Below are positions 45,490-54,879 of a stretch of DNA of 64,000 nt, piece after piece. The position numbers and the translations under genes are program-made. This DNA is from Sandaracinobacter neustonicus. Lineage in GTDB: Bacteria > Pseudomonadota > Alphaproteobacteria > Sphingomonadales > Sphingomonadaceae. The notes beneath the pieces are model-generated. The model was given only the letters and a program-made list of their open reading frames with translations, was not told where the DNA came from and did not search any database. How positions within the stretch are numbered: position 1 is the first letter of the stretch; each line of letters starts with the position of its first letter. The stretch is from contig NZ_VFSU01000029.1 in assembly GCF_006385875.1 (NCBI RefSeq), positions 54,111 through 118,110 on the forward strand, written 5' to 3'.

Positions 45490-46557
45490 ATGACGAAGCG
45501 CAGCGAAATGCCCGGAGTTTTGGGACAGACAGGACGCAATGAGGGCGGGCGCACCCGCACCGTGCTGCTGGTGGCAACCGCGATGCTGGCGCTGGCCGGT
45601 TGCAGCAAGCTGGGAATCGGCGGCGGCGGTGAGCCGAAGGGGCAGGTTGTCGCCACGCTGGACGGGCAGGAAATCACCGTTCTGGAAGTGAACGCCGAAC
45701 TGGCCGGCACGCCGATCCCGCCCACGATGTCCCGCCGGGATGCCGAGAAGGTGGCGCTGGAAAACATCATCACCCGGCGCATGCTGGCCAAGGCCGCCGA
45801 AGAGCGCGAGCTGAACAAGAAGCCGGAATTCCTGCTGCAGGAACGCCGCGCCGAAGAACAGCTGCGCGTGCAGGCGCTGGCGCGCGACATCGCCGCCAAG
45901 GTCGTCGCGCCCACCCGCGACGAAGCCGACAAGTTCATCGCCGAGAACCCCTATCTGTTCGCCAACCGCACCTTCTTCATTCTGGACCAGATCCAGTTCC
46001 TGCGCCCGGCCAACATCGAAAAGCTGGGGCTGGAAGCGGCGACCACCATGGCGCAGGTGGAACAGATTCTGACGGCCAACAACATCCCGTTCCGCCGCCA
46101 GCCCGCGTCGCTGGATTCGCTGGGGGCAAACCCCGAATTCGTGAAGGAAGTGACGGGCGTGCTGGCGAAGAAGCCGGACGAGCTGTTCATGTTCGCCACC
46201 CGTCCGCAAGGTGCGCCCGCCCCGGTGGTGCTGGTGAATCAGGTGAAGGAAACCAAGGTGCAGCCCTTCACCGGGGACAAGGCGCGTGAATTCGCACAAA
46301 ATTACCTGAAGAACGAACGGATTCAGAACGCGCTGAAGTCCGAGGTGGACCGGCAGCGCAAGTCGCAGGATCAGCGCGTCGTCTTCCAGGAAGGCTGGAA
46401 GCCCGCCGCACCGAAGGATCCGAAAGCCCCGGTCACCAAGGCCTCTGCGCTGGAACTGGCAGGCGAAGGGCCGAAGGCCGGAACCGGGCTTGAAGCAGCA
46501 ACCGCCGAGCACGCGCCGCCGGCGGCCCCGGCGGCGGAACCGGCCCCCGCCCAGTAA
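45490..46557 (+). CDS. epsD: EpsD family peptidyl-prolyl cis-trans isomerase lipoprotein
   Basis: A 355-residue SurA-like chaperone often found in exosortase EPS loci. The N terminus ends in AMLALAGCSKLG, a lipobox with Cys near 38, so it is probably a lipoprotein. The helical N-domain contains DGQEITVLEVNAELAGTPIP and RDAEKVALENIITRRMLAKA. The PPIase core region is around 175-260 but lacks a fully typical parvulin motif. The tail is a disordered Pro/Ala stretch. ATG 45490 has GAGGGA 7 bp upstream. A terminator follows. Confidence 0.75.
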   Translation: MTKRSEMPGVLGQTGRNEGGRTRTVLLVATAMLALAGCSKLGIGGGGEPKGQVVATLDGQEITVLEVNAELAGTPIPPTMSRRDAEKVALENIITRRMLAKAAEERELNKKPEFLLQERRAEEQLRVQALARDIAAKVVAPTRDEADKFIAENPYLFANRTFFILDQIQFLRPANIEKLGLEAATTMAQVEQILTANNIPFRRQPASLDSLGANPEFVKEVTGVLAKKPDELFMFATRPQGAPAPVVLVNQVKETKVQPFTGDKAREFAQNYLKNERIQNALKSEVDRQRKSQDQRVVFQEGWKPAAPKDPKAPVTKASALELAGEGPKAGTGLEAATAEHAPPAAPAAEPAPAQ

Positions 46558-46569
46558 GACCGTATCAAC

Positions 46570-46610
46570 GCTGCGGGCAGCCCCCATGGGGTTGCCCGCA
46601 GCTGCTTTTT
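46570..46610 (+). terminator. Rho-independent terminator after epsD
   Basis: GCTGCGGGCA...TGCCCGCAGC is a strong inverted repeat with an inner GCCCCCATGGGG hairpin and a following CTTTTT. It ends the glycosyltransferase-epsD transcript about 30 bp before the rmlA start. Confidence 0.85.
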
Positions 46611-46641
46611 CAGGGAACAGGCCCGTAGGCGAGAGGGCCGA

Positions 46642-47532
46642 ATGAAAGGAATGCGGGTGCGCAAGGGCATCATATTGGCAGGCGGTTCCGGCACCCGGCT
46701 CTATCCGCTGACAAAGCCGGTCTCAAAGCAGCTGATGCCGGTGTATGACAAGCCGATGATCTATTACCCCCTGTCGGCGCTGATGCTGGCGGGGATTCGC
46801 GACATCCTGATCATCACCACGCCGCAGGATCAGGCCGCTTTCCAGAGCCTGCTGGGCGACGGCAGCGCATGGGGGCTGGCGCTCAGCTATGCCGTGCAGC
46901 CGGAACCCAAAGGTCTGGCGCAGGCCTATCATATCGGCGCGGATTTCGTGGGCGACGGCCCCTCCGCGCTGATTCTGGGCGACAATATCTTCTATGGCCA
47001 TGGCCTGCCCGAACTGCTGCGCCGCGCAGACGCGCGCGACAGCGGCGCAACCGTGTTCGGCTATTGGGTGAAAGACCCTGAGGCTTATGGCGTCGTCAGC
47101 TTCGATGCCGATGGCCGCGCCGAAACCATCGAGGAGAAGCCCGCGAAGCCGAAAAGCAACTATGCGGTCACGGGCCTCTATTTCTATGACGGCCGCGCCG
47201 TGGAACTGGCACAGCAGGTGAAACCCTCCCCGCGCGGCGAGCTGGAGATCACCGATCTCAACCGGCTCTATCTGGAAGCGGGCACGCTGAACGTGGAACT
47301 GATGGGCCGGGGCTATGCCTGGCTGGACACCGGCACCCATGGCAATCTGCTGGATGCCGCACTCTATGTGCGCATCATCGAGGAGCGGCAGGGCCTGAAG
47401 GTGAGTTGCCCTGAGGAAATCGCCTGGCGGCTGGGTTTCATCGACGATGAGGGGCTGAAGCGCGTGGCCGAGCCGCTGCGCAAGAGCGGCTATGGCGAAT
47501 ATCTGCTGGCCCAGCTGGAGAAGAAGGCGTGA
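46642..47532 (+). CDS. rmlA: Glucose-1-phosphate thymidylyltransferase
   Basis: First enzyme of dTDP-L-rhamnose synthesis: glucose-1-phosphate plus dTTP gives dTDP-glucose and pyrophosphate. The product is 296 residues, the family length. The nucleotide-binding motif [20 protein letters not shown] is at residues 9-28, with [20 protein letters not shown], the [10 protein letters not shown] metal region and [20 protein letters not shown]. It overlaps rmlC by 4 bp in the order rmlACDB. Confidence 0.96.
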   Translation: MKGMRVRKGIILAGGSGTRLYPLTKPVSKQLMPVYDKPMIYYPLSALMLAGIRDILIITTPQDQAAFQSLLGDGSAWGLALSYAVQPEPKGLAQAYHIGADFVGDGPSALILGDNIFYGHGLPELLRRADARDSGATVFGYWVKDPEAYGVVSFDADGRAETIEEKPAKPKSNYAVTGLYFYDGRAVELAQQVKPSPRGELEITDLNRLYLEAGTLNVELMGRGYAWLDTGTHGNLLDAALYVRIIEERQGLKVSCPEEIAWRLGFIDDEGLKRVAEPLRKSGYGEYLLAQLEKKA

Positions 47533-48074
47533 AGATCGAGCCGCTGGCCATCCCCGATGTGAAGCTGCTGACCCCGCGCGTGTTCGGCGACGATCGCGGC
47601 TTTTTCCTTGAAACCTACAACAGCCGGGTGTTCGCCGAGGCCGGGCTGCCGACCGAGTGGCGGCAGGACAATCACAGCCGTTCAGCGCGTGGCGTGCTGC
47701 GCGGGCTGCACTATCAACTGACCGATCCGCAGGGGAAGCTGGTGCGGGTGACGCGCGGCCGGGTGTTCGACGTGGCCGTGGATATCCGCCGCGCCTCGCC
47801 CAGCTTCGGCCAATGGGTGGGGGCCGAATTGTCGGACGAGAATCAGGCCATGTTGTTCATTCCACCGGGCTTCGCGCACGGCTTCCTCGTTCTGTCTGAA
47901 GTGGCGGATTTCTGCTACAAATGCACCACCTTGTGGCATCAGCAATCGGATCGCTCGCTGCGCTGGAGTGATCCGGCCATCGGCATCGACTGGCCGCTGG
48001 ACGGGCTGACGCCGCAACTGGCGGGCAAGGACGCCGCCGCGCCGCTGCTGGCGGATGCGGAGGTTTTCGCATGA
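47529..48074 (+). CDS. rmlC: dTDP-4-dehydrorhamnose 3,5-epimerase
   Basis: Third step of dTDP-L-rhamnose synthesis, epimerising at C3 and C5. A 181-residue cupin protein with [30 protein letters not shown] (catalytic His and neighbouring residues) and [15 protein letters not shown]. It starts GTG 47529 (GTGAAG), overlapping rmlA by 4 bp. It overlaps rmlD downstream by 4 bp. Confidence 0.95.
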   Translation: MKIEPLAIPDVKLLTPRVFGDDRGFFLETYNSRVFAEAGLPTEWRQDNHSRSARGVLRGLHYQLTDPQGKLVRVTRGRVFDVAVDIRRASPSFGQWVGAELSDENQAMLFIPPGFAHGFLVLSEVADFCYKCTTLWHQQSDRSLRWSDPAIGIDWPLDGLTPQLAGKDAAAPLLADAEVFA

Positions 48075-48934
48075 AGGTGCTGATCGCAGGGGCCGCGGGC
48101 CAGCTGGGCCGGGCGATGCAGGCCACCGCGCCGCAGGGCGTCACCATCATCGCCCCGCCGGAAGCCGAGTTCGACATTTTGGACGACGCCAAGGTGTCGG
48201 CCGTCATCTCCGCCGCTGCGCCGCAACTGGTGGTGAACGCCGCCGCCTATACGCAGGTGGACAAGGCCGAAGCCGATGTGGCGACGGCCGAAGCCGTGAA
48301 CGGCACGGCGGCCGGACGGCTGGCGGCAGCGGCGGCAGCGGCAGGTGCGCGCTTCGCCCATGTCTCCACCGATTTCGTGTTCGATGGGCTTTCCCCCCTG
48401 CCCTACGCGCCGGACGCCGTGCCCAACCCCATCGGCGCCTATGGCGAAACCAAGCTCTCGGGCGAGCGGCAGGTGCTGGCCGCGCATCCGAACCCTCTCA
48501 TCCTGCGCACGGCGTGGGTTTATGCGGCTGAAGGCAATAATTTCGTCCGCACCATGTTGCGGCTGATGCGTGAGCGCGACGAACTGAAGGTGGTGGCGGA
48601 TCAGGTGGGCACCCCCACTCACGCCGCTGGCCTCGCCCGCGCCATCTGGACGCTGGACGCGGCAGGTGTGTCCGGCATCCACCATTGGACGGACGCCGGG
48701 GTGGCCAGCTGGTATGATTTCGCCGTCGCCATCCGCGACGAAGCGCTGGCCATCGGCCTGCTGGAGCGGCGGACCCCGGTTGTGCCGATCCGCACCAGCG
48801 ACTATCCCACCCCTGCCCGGCGCCCGGCGATGAGCGTCCTCGACAAAGGGTCGAGCTGGGCAGTGACGGGGCCTGCGGCCCATTGGCGGGACGAGCTGAA
48901 GCTAGCGCTGGCTCAGATGAAGGAACAGGCTTGA
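48071..48934 (+). CDS. rmlD: dTDP-4-dehydrorhamnose reductase
   Basis: Final NADPH-dependent step giving dTDP-L-rhamnose. It has 287 residues. The Rossmann motif AGAAGQLGRAMQ is at residues 6-17, NAAAYTQVDKAEADVATAEA near 57, and the VSTDFVFDG ... YGETKLSGE segment has the catalytic Tyr-x-x-x-Lys. Its TGA shares one base with the rmlB ATG. Confidence 0.95.
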   Translation: MKVLIAGAAGQLGRAMQATAPQGVTIIAPPEAEFDILDDAKVSAVISAAAPQLVVNAAAYTQVDKAEADVATAEAVNGTAAGRLAAAAAAAGARFAHVSTDFVFDGLSPLPYAPDAVPNPIGAYGETKLSGERQVLAAHPNPLILRTAWVYAAEGNNFVRTMLRLMRERDELKVVADQVGTPTHAAGLARAIWTLDAAGVSGIHHWTDAGVASWYDFAVAIRDEALAIGLLERRTPVVPIRTSDYPTPARRPAMSVLDKGSSWAVTGPAAHWRDELKLALAQMKEQA

Positions 48935-50031
48935 TGGCATCGCTTCTGGTGACGGGTGGAGCAGGCTTCATCGGCTCCAACTTCGTCGCGCACTGGACTG
49001 CGACGCACCCTGAGGACCGCGTCACGGTGCTGGACCTGCTGACCTATGCCGGGAACCGCGCCAATCTGGACGGGCTGAACGCCGAACTGGTGGTGGGCGA
49101 CATCGCCGACGAAGATCTGGTGACGACGCTTCTGCGTGAGCGCGACATCCGCACCATCGTCCACTTCGCCGCCGAAAGCCATGTGGATCGCTCCATCCTG
49201 GGGCCGGACGCCTTCATCTCAACCAATGTGCTGGGCACGCACGCGCTGCTGAAGGTGGCGCGCCGCGAATGGGTGGATGGCAAGCTGCCGCACCGCTTCC
49301 ACCATGTCTCCACCGATGAAGTCTATGGCACGCTGGGGCCCGCCGATCCCGCCTTCCGCGAGGATACGCCCTATGCGCCCAACTCGCCCTATTCGGCGTC
49401 TAAGGCGGCGTCCGATCATCTGGTACGCGCCTATCACCACACCTATGGGCTGAACACCACGACGTCGAACTGCTCCAACAATTACGGGCCGTTCCACTTC
49501 CCGGAAAAGCTGATTCCGCTGTTCATCATCAACGCGCTGCACGGCCGCAACCTGCCCATCTATGGCGATGGCCAGCAGGTGCGGGACTGGCTGCATGTGG
49601 AAGATCACGCCCGCGGCATCGCCGCCGTGCTGGAAAAAGGCCGGGTGGGCGAAACCTACAATATCGGCGGCGGCGCGGAGCTTCCCAACCTGAGCGTGAT
49701 CGACACGCTGTGCGCGGCGATGGACGCGGCCTTCGCGGCGGACCCGTCGCTCGCTGCCCGCTTCCCCGACGCGCCTGCCGCCAAGGGCCAGCCCACCGCC
49801 AGCCTGAAGACCTTCGTGACAGACCGCCCCGGCCATGACCGCCGCTATGCCATCGATTGCAGCAAGGCGATTGCCGAACTGGGCTATCAGCCGCAACACA
49901 GCTTCGAAAGCGGCTTCGCGCAGACGCTGAAATGGTATCTGGACCATGAAAGCTGGTGGCGCAGCATCCTCGATGGCAGCTATATGGATTGGGTGAAGGC
50001 CAATTATGCAGGCAGGGCCGAGGCCCTTTAG
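48934..50031 (+). CDS. rmlB: dTDP-glucose 4,6-dehydratase
   Basis: Second pathway step: dTDP-glucose to the 4-keto-6-deoxy sugar, NAD-dependent. It has 365 residues from ATG 48934. The GGAGFIGSNF nucleotide motif is at residues 7-16, HFAAESHVDRSI near 75, and HVSTDEVYGTLG then PYSASKAASDHLVRAYHHTY with the catalytic Tyr-Lys pair. The NTIG-equivalent YNIGGGAEL is near 240. Fourth gene of the rmlACDB operon. Confidence 0.96.
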   Translation: MASLLVTGGAGFIGSNFVAHWTATHPEDRVTVLDLLTYAGNRANLDGLNAELVVGDIADEDLVTTLLRERDIRTIVHFAAESHVDRSILGPDAFISTNVLGTHALLKVARREWVDGKLPHRFHHVSTDEVYGTLGPADPAFREDTPYAPNSPYSASKAASDHLVRAYHHTYGLNTTTSNCSNNYGPFHFPEKLIPLFIINALHGRNLPIYGDGQQVRDWLHVEDHARGIAAVLEKGRVGETYNIGGGAELPNLSVIDTLCAAMDAAFAADPSLAARFPDAPAAKGQPTASLKTFVTDRPGHDRRYAIDCSKAIAELGYQPQHSFESGFAQTLKWYLDHESWWRSILDGSYMDWVKANYAGRAEAL

Positions 50032-50049
50032 GGCCGGTGGACGCGCTGC

Positions 50050-51084
50050 ATGAAGCTTGACCCCAGACTTCAACGAGTGATCGACTGGCTGCAGGCGCAC
50101 AAAACCTGGCTGTCGGCGCTGTTGACCATCCTTGTGCTCACGGTGGCGGGCTTCGCGCTGTGGGAAATCCTGAAAGAGGTGGACCCGGACGATATCGGCG
50201 CCGCGTTCGGGCGGATCACCCCGCATCAGGTTGCGCTGTCGATCGCGCTCACCGCCCTCTCCTTCTTCGTGCTCAGCTTCTACGATGTGCTGGGGCTGCA
50301 CGCGATCCACAAGCCGCAGCCCTATTGGCGGGCGCTGCTGGCCAGCTTCACCGCCTATAATCTGTCGCACAATCTGGGCTTTGCGCCGATTACAGGGGCG
50401 GCGGCGCGCTGGCGGGCCTATCGCGGCACCAACCTTGATCCCGGCGACATTGCGCGGATCGTGGTCATCGCGGGCGTAACCTTCTGGCTGGGGATTTTCC
50501 TGCTGCTGGGGGTGTTCCTCGTCTCTTTCCCAGGCGCGTTGCGCGTGCATGACGCAACGATGAACTATGGCACGCAGGCCGCCATCGGCACGGCCATCCT
50601 GATCGTCATCGCCATCTATCTGCTGGCCTGCGCGCGAGAGATGGGGCCGCTGAACATCCTTGGCTGGACTTTGCCCGTGCCCACGTTGAAGCAGGCGCTG
50701 ATCCAGTTCACGCTGGCCGCAACCGACATCGCCATCGCCAGCGCGGCGCTGCTGGTGTTGCTGCCGCCGGATGTCTGGCACCATTATCCCGATTTCCTCG
50801 TCGCCTATGTGGTGGCGGTGGTGGTGGCGATGGTCGCGCACGCACCGGGCGGAATCGGCGTGTTCGAAGCGGTGGTGCTGGTGACGCTGCCGGAGGTGGA
50901 CAAGCCCTCGCTCATCTCGGCGCTGATCCTCTATCGGCTGATCTATTATTGGGGCCCGCTGCTGATCGCGGTGGCGCTGCTGGGCCTGAACGAGCTGCGC
51001 ATGGTGCGGCAGACCCGTTCAACCGGGGCCCGTTCAGCGAAGGTCAAGGCACCACCGGATACAGGGGGACAACACCCCTTCTGA
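50050..51084 (+). CDS. UPF0104 / lysylphosphatidylglycerol synthase TM-domain protein
   Basis: A 344-residue polytopic membrane protein with about eight helices, matching the LPG_synthase_TM (UPF0104) family; GFAPITGAAARWRAYR and AHAPGGIGVFEAVVL are family-typical. It lacks the C-terminal DUF2156 aminoacyl-transferase domain of MprF, so it may act as a flippase-like or lipid-related partner rather than an aminoacyl transferase. It lies 18 bp after rmlB, as part of the rhamnose operon, and is followed by a terminator. Confidence 0.8.
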   Translation: MKLDPRLQRVIDWLQAHKTWLSALLTILVLTVAGFALWEILKEVDPDDIGAAFGRITPHQVALSIALTALSFFVLSFYDVLGLHAIHKPQPYWRALLASFTAYNLSHNLGFAPITGAAARWRAYRGTNLDPGDIARIVVIAGVTFWLGIFLLLGVFLVSFPGALRVHDATMNYGTQAAIGTAILIVIAIYLLACAREMGPLNILGWTLPVPTLKQALIQFTLAATDIAIASAALLVLLPPDVWHHYPDFLVAYVVAVVVAMVAHAPGGIGVFEAVVLVTLPEVDKPSLISALILYRLIYYWGPLLIAVALLGLNELRMVRQTRSTGARSAKVKAPPDTGGQHPF

Positions 51085-51089
51085 CCCCT

Positions 51090-51131
51090 CCGGCGCCTGA
51101 GGCTTCCGCTTCAGGCGCCGGTTCTCTTTTT
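51090..51131 (+). terminator. Rho-independent terminator after the EPS operon
   Basis: A long stem (CCGGCGCCTGA ... TCAGGCGCCGG) closed by GGCTTCCGCT and followed by TTCTCTTTTT ends the plus-strand operon. The convergent dps gene ends 5 bp further on. Confidence 0.88.
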
Positions 51132-51135
51132 GGGG

Positions 51136-51669
51136 TCAGGCAATCAGCGCCCGCAGCATCCACGCCGTCTTTTCATGCACCTGCATCCGCTGCGTCAGCA
51201 GGTCGGCGGTCGGCTCGTCGCCTGCCGCGTCCACGGCCGGGAACAGCGCGCGGGCGGTGCGCACCACCGTCGCCTGATCGGCGGCCAGTTCCGCCACCAT
51301 CGCCTCGGCCGCCGGAATGCCGCTTGCCTCTTTCACCGTGGAAAGCCGCGCGAAATCGGAATAGCTGCCCGGTGCCCATGCCCCCAGCGCGCGCAGCCGC
51401 TCGGCGATCACGTCCACCGCCAGCGCCAGTTCGGTATATTGCGCTTCGAACATCAGGTGCAGGCTGTTGAACTGCGGCCCGGTGACGTTCCAATGGTAGT
51501 TGTGCGTCTTCAGATAGAGGGTGTAGGTGTCCGCCAGCAGGCGGGACAGACCATTCGTGATGGCCCCCAGCTGATCGGCCGGAATGCCGATATCCAGCGC
51601 CGCCGGGCCGGGAACGGCCGCTTTCTTCGGCTTTTTGGGCGCTGCCTTCTTTTCCGTTTTCGTCGCCAT
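51136..51669 (-). CDS. dps: Dps-family ferritin-like DNA-protection protein
   Basis: A ferritin-like protein that oxidises and stores iron and protects DNA during stress. It has 177 residues from the ATG at 51669, which has AAGGA 8 bp upstream; the ATG at 51675 sits only 3 bp from that site. A lysine-rich N-terminal tail (TKTEKKAAPKKPKK) could bind DNA. The ferroxidase-type helix reads LKTHNYHWNVTGPQFNSLHL then MFEAQYTEL. TGDEPTADLLTQRMQVHEK-like residues close the bundle. No operon partner. Confidence 0.88.
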   Translation of the reverse strand: MATKTEKKAAPKKPKKAAVPGPAALDIGIPADQLGAITNGLSRLLADTYTLYLKTHNYHWNVTGPQFNSLHLMFEAQYTELALAVDVIAERLRALGAWAPGSYSDFARLSTVKEASGIPAAEAMVAELAADQATVVRTARALFPAVDAAGDEPTADLLTQRMQVHEKTAWMLRALIA

Positions 51670-51747
51670 GTCCATTATCCTTTTCCAAGTCCGGTTCGAG
51701 GCATTGTTATAGCCGTTCCGGCCCCCGCCCTCACGCCGGGAAAATCA

Positions 51748-53013
51748 CTATCTGATATCGAATGCAGTCACGCTGCTGCCGCTGGCCCGGCAGTCGATCA
51801 CGATCTTCTGCGTATGCTCGGGATAGGTCGCGGTTGCCTGCGCCTGAATCGCCCAGCCGCTGCCCTGCCGGGTGGCGCTGTTCACCGAGTTCAGCCGGAC
51901 GGCGGTGCCGCCCGTCGCGCCCACCTGCCGCGCCGCCTCGTTCATGCAGGCCTGCCCTTCGGTGCGCGCGTCAGACGGGAAGTGCGACATGTCTGCCTGA
52001 AGGCTGGCGCTGCTGCTGCCGGAAGACCGGCTGTTGCTGTTGCTGCTCTTGCCCGCGGCCGCCAGCAGGGCGATCAGCCCCGCCGCCAGCGCCACGCCGC
52101 CGATGACGGCCCCGGTGTCAGACCCGCCGCCGCTGCTTCCGCCAGAGGTGTCGCCGGTGACATTGCCATAGCCATAGCCGAACCGCGCCTGGCAGCCATT
52201 GTCCACCCAGATGCTGCTGCGGTCATAACCCCAGCTGCGGCCGCGCACACAGCTGCTGGAGGAGAGTTGCCGCAGCATCTCCACCCGATTCTCGGTGTTA
52301 ACACTGCAACGGCGATAACGGTTGTTGTCAGAACGGCATTCCGTCTGGCCCGCGAAACCCTGATTGTTGCCGCCCCAGCCGCCACCACCGCCCCAGTTGC
52401 CGCCGCTGCTGTTGCCATAGCCATAGCCGAACCGCGCCTGACAGCCCGCGCGCACGGTAATGGAGCGCCGGTCTGCGCGCCATGTCCGCCCCTCGATACA
52501 GGAGGTGCTGCTGTATTGCTGGAGCATTTCCACCCGGCCATCGGTGTTGGCGTAGCAGACCTGTTCGCGGCCATCGCGGCTGCGGCAGGTGATTTCCCCG
52601 GCAAAGCCCTGACCGCTGCCGCCGGAGCCGCCCCAGCCACCGCCATTATTGCCGCCGGACCCACCCCAGCCGCCGCCGCTGCCGCCACCGTTTCCGCGCG
52701 TCGTCACTTCGAAATTGCCGCCGCAGCCGTTGCGCACCTCGATGCTGTTGCCGTTGCGCCGCCATGTGCTGCCCTCGCGGCAGATGCCGGAGCGATCCGG
52801 CCCGGCAAAGCTGACGGAGACGGTGTTTTCTGGCAGGCTGCACGTCTGCGTGCGGTTCGCGGTGGAATAGCAGGGGACGTTGATGGTGCGATTGTAATTC
52901 TGCGCGCTGGCGGCCGCGAGTCCCACCGGGGCCAGAAACGGAACCGGGGCCAACTGGGCCACAACCATCGCCATCGACGCGCCAAGGCCCATCGGCCGGT
53001 TGATCTTGCCCAT
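51748..53013 (-). CDS. Secreted protein with three DUF3011 repeats
   Basis: A 421-residue exported protein starting at ATG 53013 with GGGGAG 7 bp upstream. A signal peptide runs to AAASAQ (about residue 37). Three DUF3011 units (about 40-100, 140-190, 215-270) share the pattern of a Cys, CS/CY and a G-rich CxxRFGYGYG end. They are separated by Gly/Ser/Trp linkers. A membrane helix near 300-320 (AVIGGVALAAGLIALLAAAG) precedes a C-terminal domain. Function of DUF3011 is not known; an envelope-surface role is inferred. Confidence 0.75.
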   Translation of the reverse strand: MGKINRPMGLGASMAMVVAQLAPVPFLAPVGLAAASAQNYNRTINVPCYSTANRTQTCSLPENTVSVSFAGPDRSGICREGSTWRRNGNSIEVRNGCGGNFEVTTRGNGGGSGGGWGGSGGNNGGGWGGSGGSGQGFAGEITCRSRDGREQVCYANTDGRVEMLQQYSSTSCIEGRTWRADRRSITVRAGCQARFGYGYGNSSGGNWGGGGGWGGNNQGFAGQTECRSDNNRYRRCSVNTENRVEMLRQLSSSSCVRGRSWGYDRSSIWVDNGCQARFGYGYGNVTGDTSGGSSGGGSDTGAVIGGVALAAGLIALLAAAGKSSNSNSRSSGSSSASLQADMSHFPSDARTEGQACMNEAARQVGATGGTAVRLNSVNSATRQGSGWAIQAQATATYPEHTQKIVIDCRASGSSVTAFDIR

Positions 53014-53151
53014 CTTCAATCTCCCCAATGGATTTGCCCAGCTTCGGCCCGCACCATAAACGGGGAAGGCAGAGCGTCCAGTGCAAAACAGACGCGATGG
53101 TTGAGGCTTTGCGCGCGGACGGCTACGGGCAGGTCTCTAAGGAGACAGGAT

Positions 53152-54879
53152 TTGGACGTTTTTCAGCGGTTCGAGGCAGTGGTGGCGGATGCCGTGAGCG
53201 CCCTTGTGGCGGATGGCACGGTGCCGGCGGATGCCGCAAATGCGGCGATCGTGCTGGAACCCCCGCGCGACCCGAGCCATGGCGACCTTGCCACCAACGC
53301 CGCGCTGGCACTGGCGAAGGCCGCGAAGACCAACCCGCGCGAACTGGCGACCCGCATCGCCATGGGGCTGGCACGCCACCCGGAGATCGCCAGCGCCGAA
53401 GTGGCCGGACCGGGGTTCATCAACCTCACGCTGGAACCCGGCGTGTGGCAGGCGGAAATCGGCCGGATTCTGGCGCAGGGCGCGGATTATGGCCGGGGCG
53501 ATCCCCGCATGGAGCCGCTGCCGATCAACGTGGAATATGTCTCTGCCAACCCCACCGGCCCCATGCACATGGGGCATTGCCGGGGCGCGGTGGTGGGCGA
53601 CGCGCTGGCCAGCCTGCTGGGCTTCGCCGGGCATGACGTGGTGCGCGAATATTATGTGAACGACGCCGGCGGGCAGGTGGACGTGCTCGCCCGCTCCGCG
53701 CATCTGCGTTACCGCGAAGCGCTGGGCGAAACCATCGGCGACATCCCCGAAGGCCTGTATCCGGGCGATTATCTGGTGCCGGTGGGCAAGAGCCTCGCCG
53801 CCGAATATGGCGACCGCTTCGTGGGCGCGGATGAAACCGAATGGCTGCTGCTGTTCCGCACGCGTGCCGTCGCGGCGATGATGGACATGATCCGCGCCGA
53901 TCTCGCGCTGCTGGGCATCCATCACGACATCTTCTCGTCAGAGGCCGAGCTGCTCGCCTCCGGCGCGCCGCAGAAGGCAGAAGCCGAACTGCGCGCGCGC
54001 GACCTGATCTATGATGGCGTGCTGCCGCCGCCGAAGGGCGAAGTGCCGGATGATTGGGAGCCGGTGGAGCTGCCGCTGTTCCGTTCCACCCTTTATGGCG
54101 ACGATATCGACCGGCCGATCCGCAAGTCCAACGGGCAATGGACCTATTTCGGCAATGACATGGCCTATCACGCCGAGAAGGCGCGGCGTTCGTCCGCGCT
54201 GGTGAACATCTGGGGCGCGGACCATGCGGGCACCGTGAAGCGGATCGAAGCGGCGGTGGAGGCGCTGACAAACGGCCAAAAGCGGCTGGATGTGAAGCTG
54301 GTGCAGATGGTGCGGCTGTTCCGTGCCGGGGAACCGGTGAAAATGTCCAAGCGCTCGGGCAATTTCGTCACGCTGGCCGATGTGGTGACGGAAGTGGGCC
54401 GCGACGTGGTGCGCTTCATGATGCTGACGAAGCGCCCCGAAGCGATGCTGGATTTCGACTTTGCCGACGTGGTGCAGCAGTCGCGGGAAAACCCGGTGTT
54501 TTACGTGCACTATGCCCATGCGCGCATCTCCTCAGTGTTGCGCAAGGCGGCCACGCTGACCTTGCCACACCCGGCCCCGCTGGACCGGCTGGATTCGCAG
54601 GAACTGGCGCTGGCAGGCCTTGCCGCGCAATGGCCGCGCGTGGTGCGGCAGGCCGCCGCTGCGCGGGAACCGCACCGCATCGCCTTCTACCTCGCCGATC
54701 TGGCGGGCGCGTTCCACACGCTGTGGAATCGCGGCAATGACGATCCCGCCTTCCGCCTGTTGGTGGAGGCAGACCCGGCGCTGACCGCCGCGCGGCTGGC
54801 GCTCGCCTCCGCCGTGGCGCAGGTGATCCGCACCGCTCTCGCCGTGATGGGCGTGCAGGCGGCCGAGGAACTGCGCTGA
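53152..54879 (+). CDS. argS: Arginyl-tRNA synthetase, TTG start
   Basis: Class I synthetase charging tRNA-Arg. It has 575 residues. The start is TTG at 53152, supported by AAGGAG 7 bp upstream and by the family N terminus VFQRFEAVVADAVSALV; no in-frame ATG fits. The HIGH motif is PTGPMHMGHCRGAVVGD (about residue 136-150) and KMSKS is VKMSKRSGNFVTLADV (about 400). The anticodon-binding alpha-helical bundle ends the protein. Its stop overlaps the SPOR gene start by one base. Confidence 0.95.
   Translation: MDVFQRFEAVVADAVSALVADGTVPADAANAAIVLEPPRDPSHGDLATNAALALAKAAKTNPRELATRIAMGLARHPEIASAEVAGPGFINLTLEPGVWQAEIGRILAQGADYGRGDPRMEPLPINVEYVSANPTGPMHMGHCRGAVVGDALASLLGFAGHDVVREYYVNDAGGQVDVLARSAHLRYREALGETIGDIPEGLYPGDYLVPVGKSLAAEYGDRFVGADETEWLLLFRTRAVAAMMDMIRADLALLGIHHDIFSSEAELLASGAPQKAEAELRARDLIYDGVLPPPKGEVPDDWEPVELPLFRSTLYGDDIDRPIRKSNGQWTYFGNDMAYHAEKARRSSALVNIWGADHAGTVKRIEAAVEALTNGQKRLDVKLVQMVRLFRAGEPVKMSKRSGNFVTLADVVTEVGRDVVRFMMLTKRPEAMLDFDFADVVQQSRENPVFYVHYAHARISSVLRKAATLTLPHPAPLDRLDSQELALAGLAAQWPRVVRQAAAAREPHRIAFYLADLAGAFHTLWNRGNDDPAFRLLVEADPALTAARLALASAVAQVIRTALAVMGVQAAEELR

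Noticed and set aside
51130..53151. In-frame upstream extension of argS by several hundred codons
   Set aside because: Lies antisense to dps and the DUF3011 gene; the TTG at 53152 with AAGGAG explains the true start.
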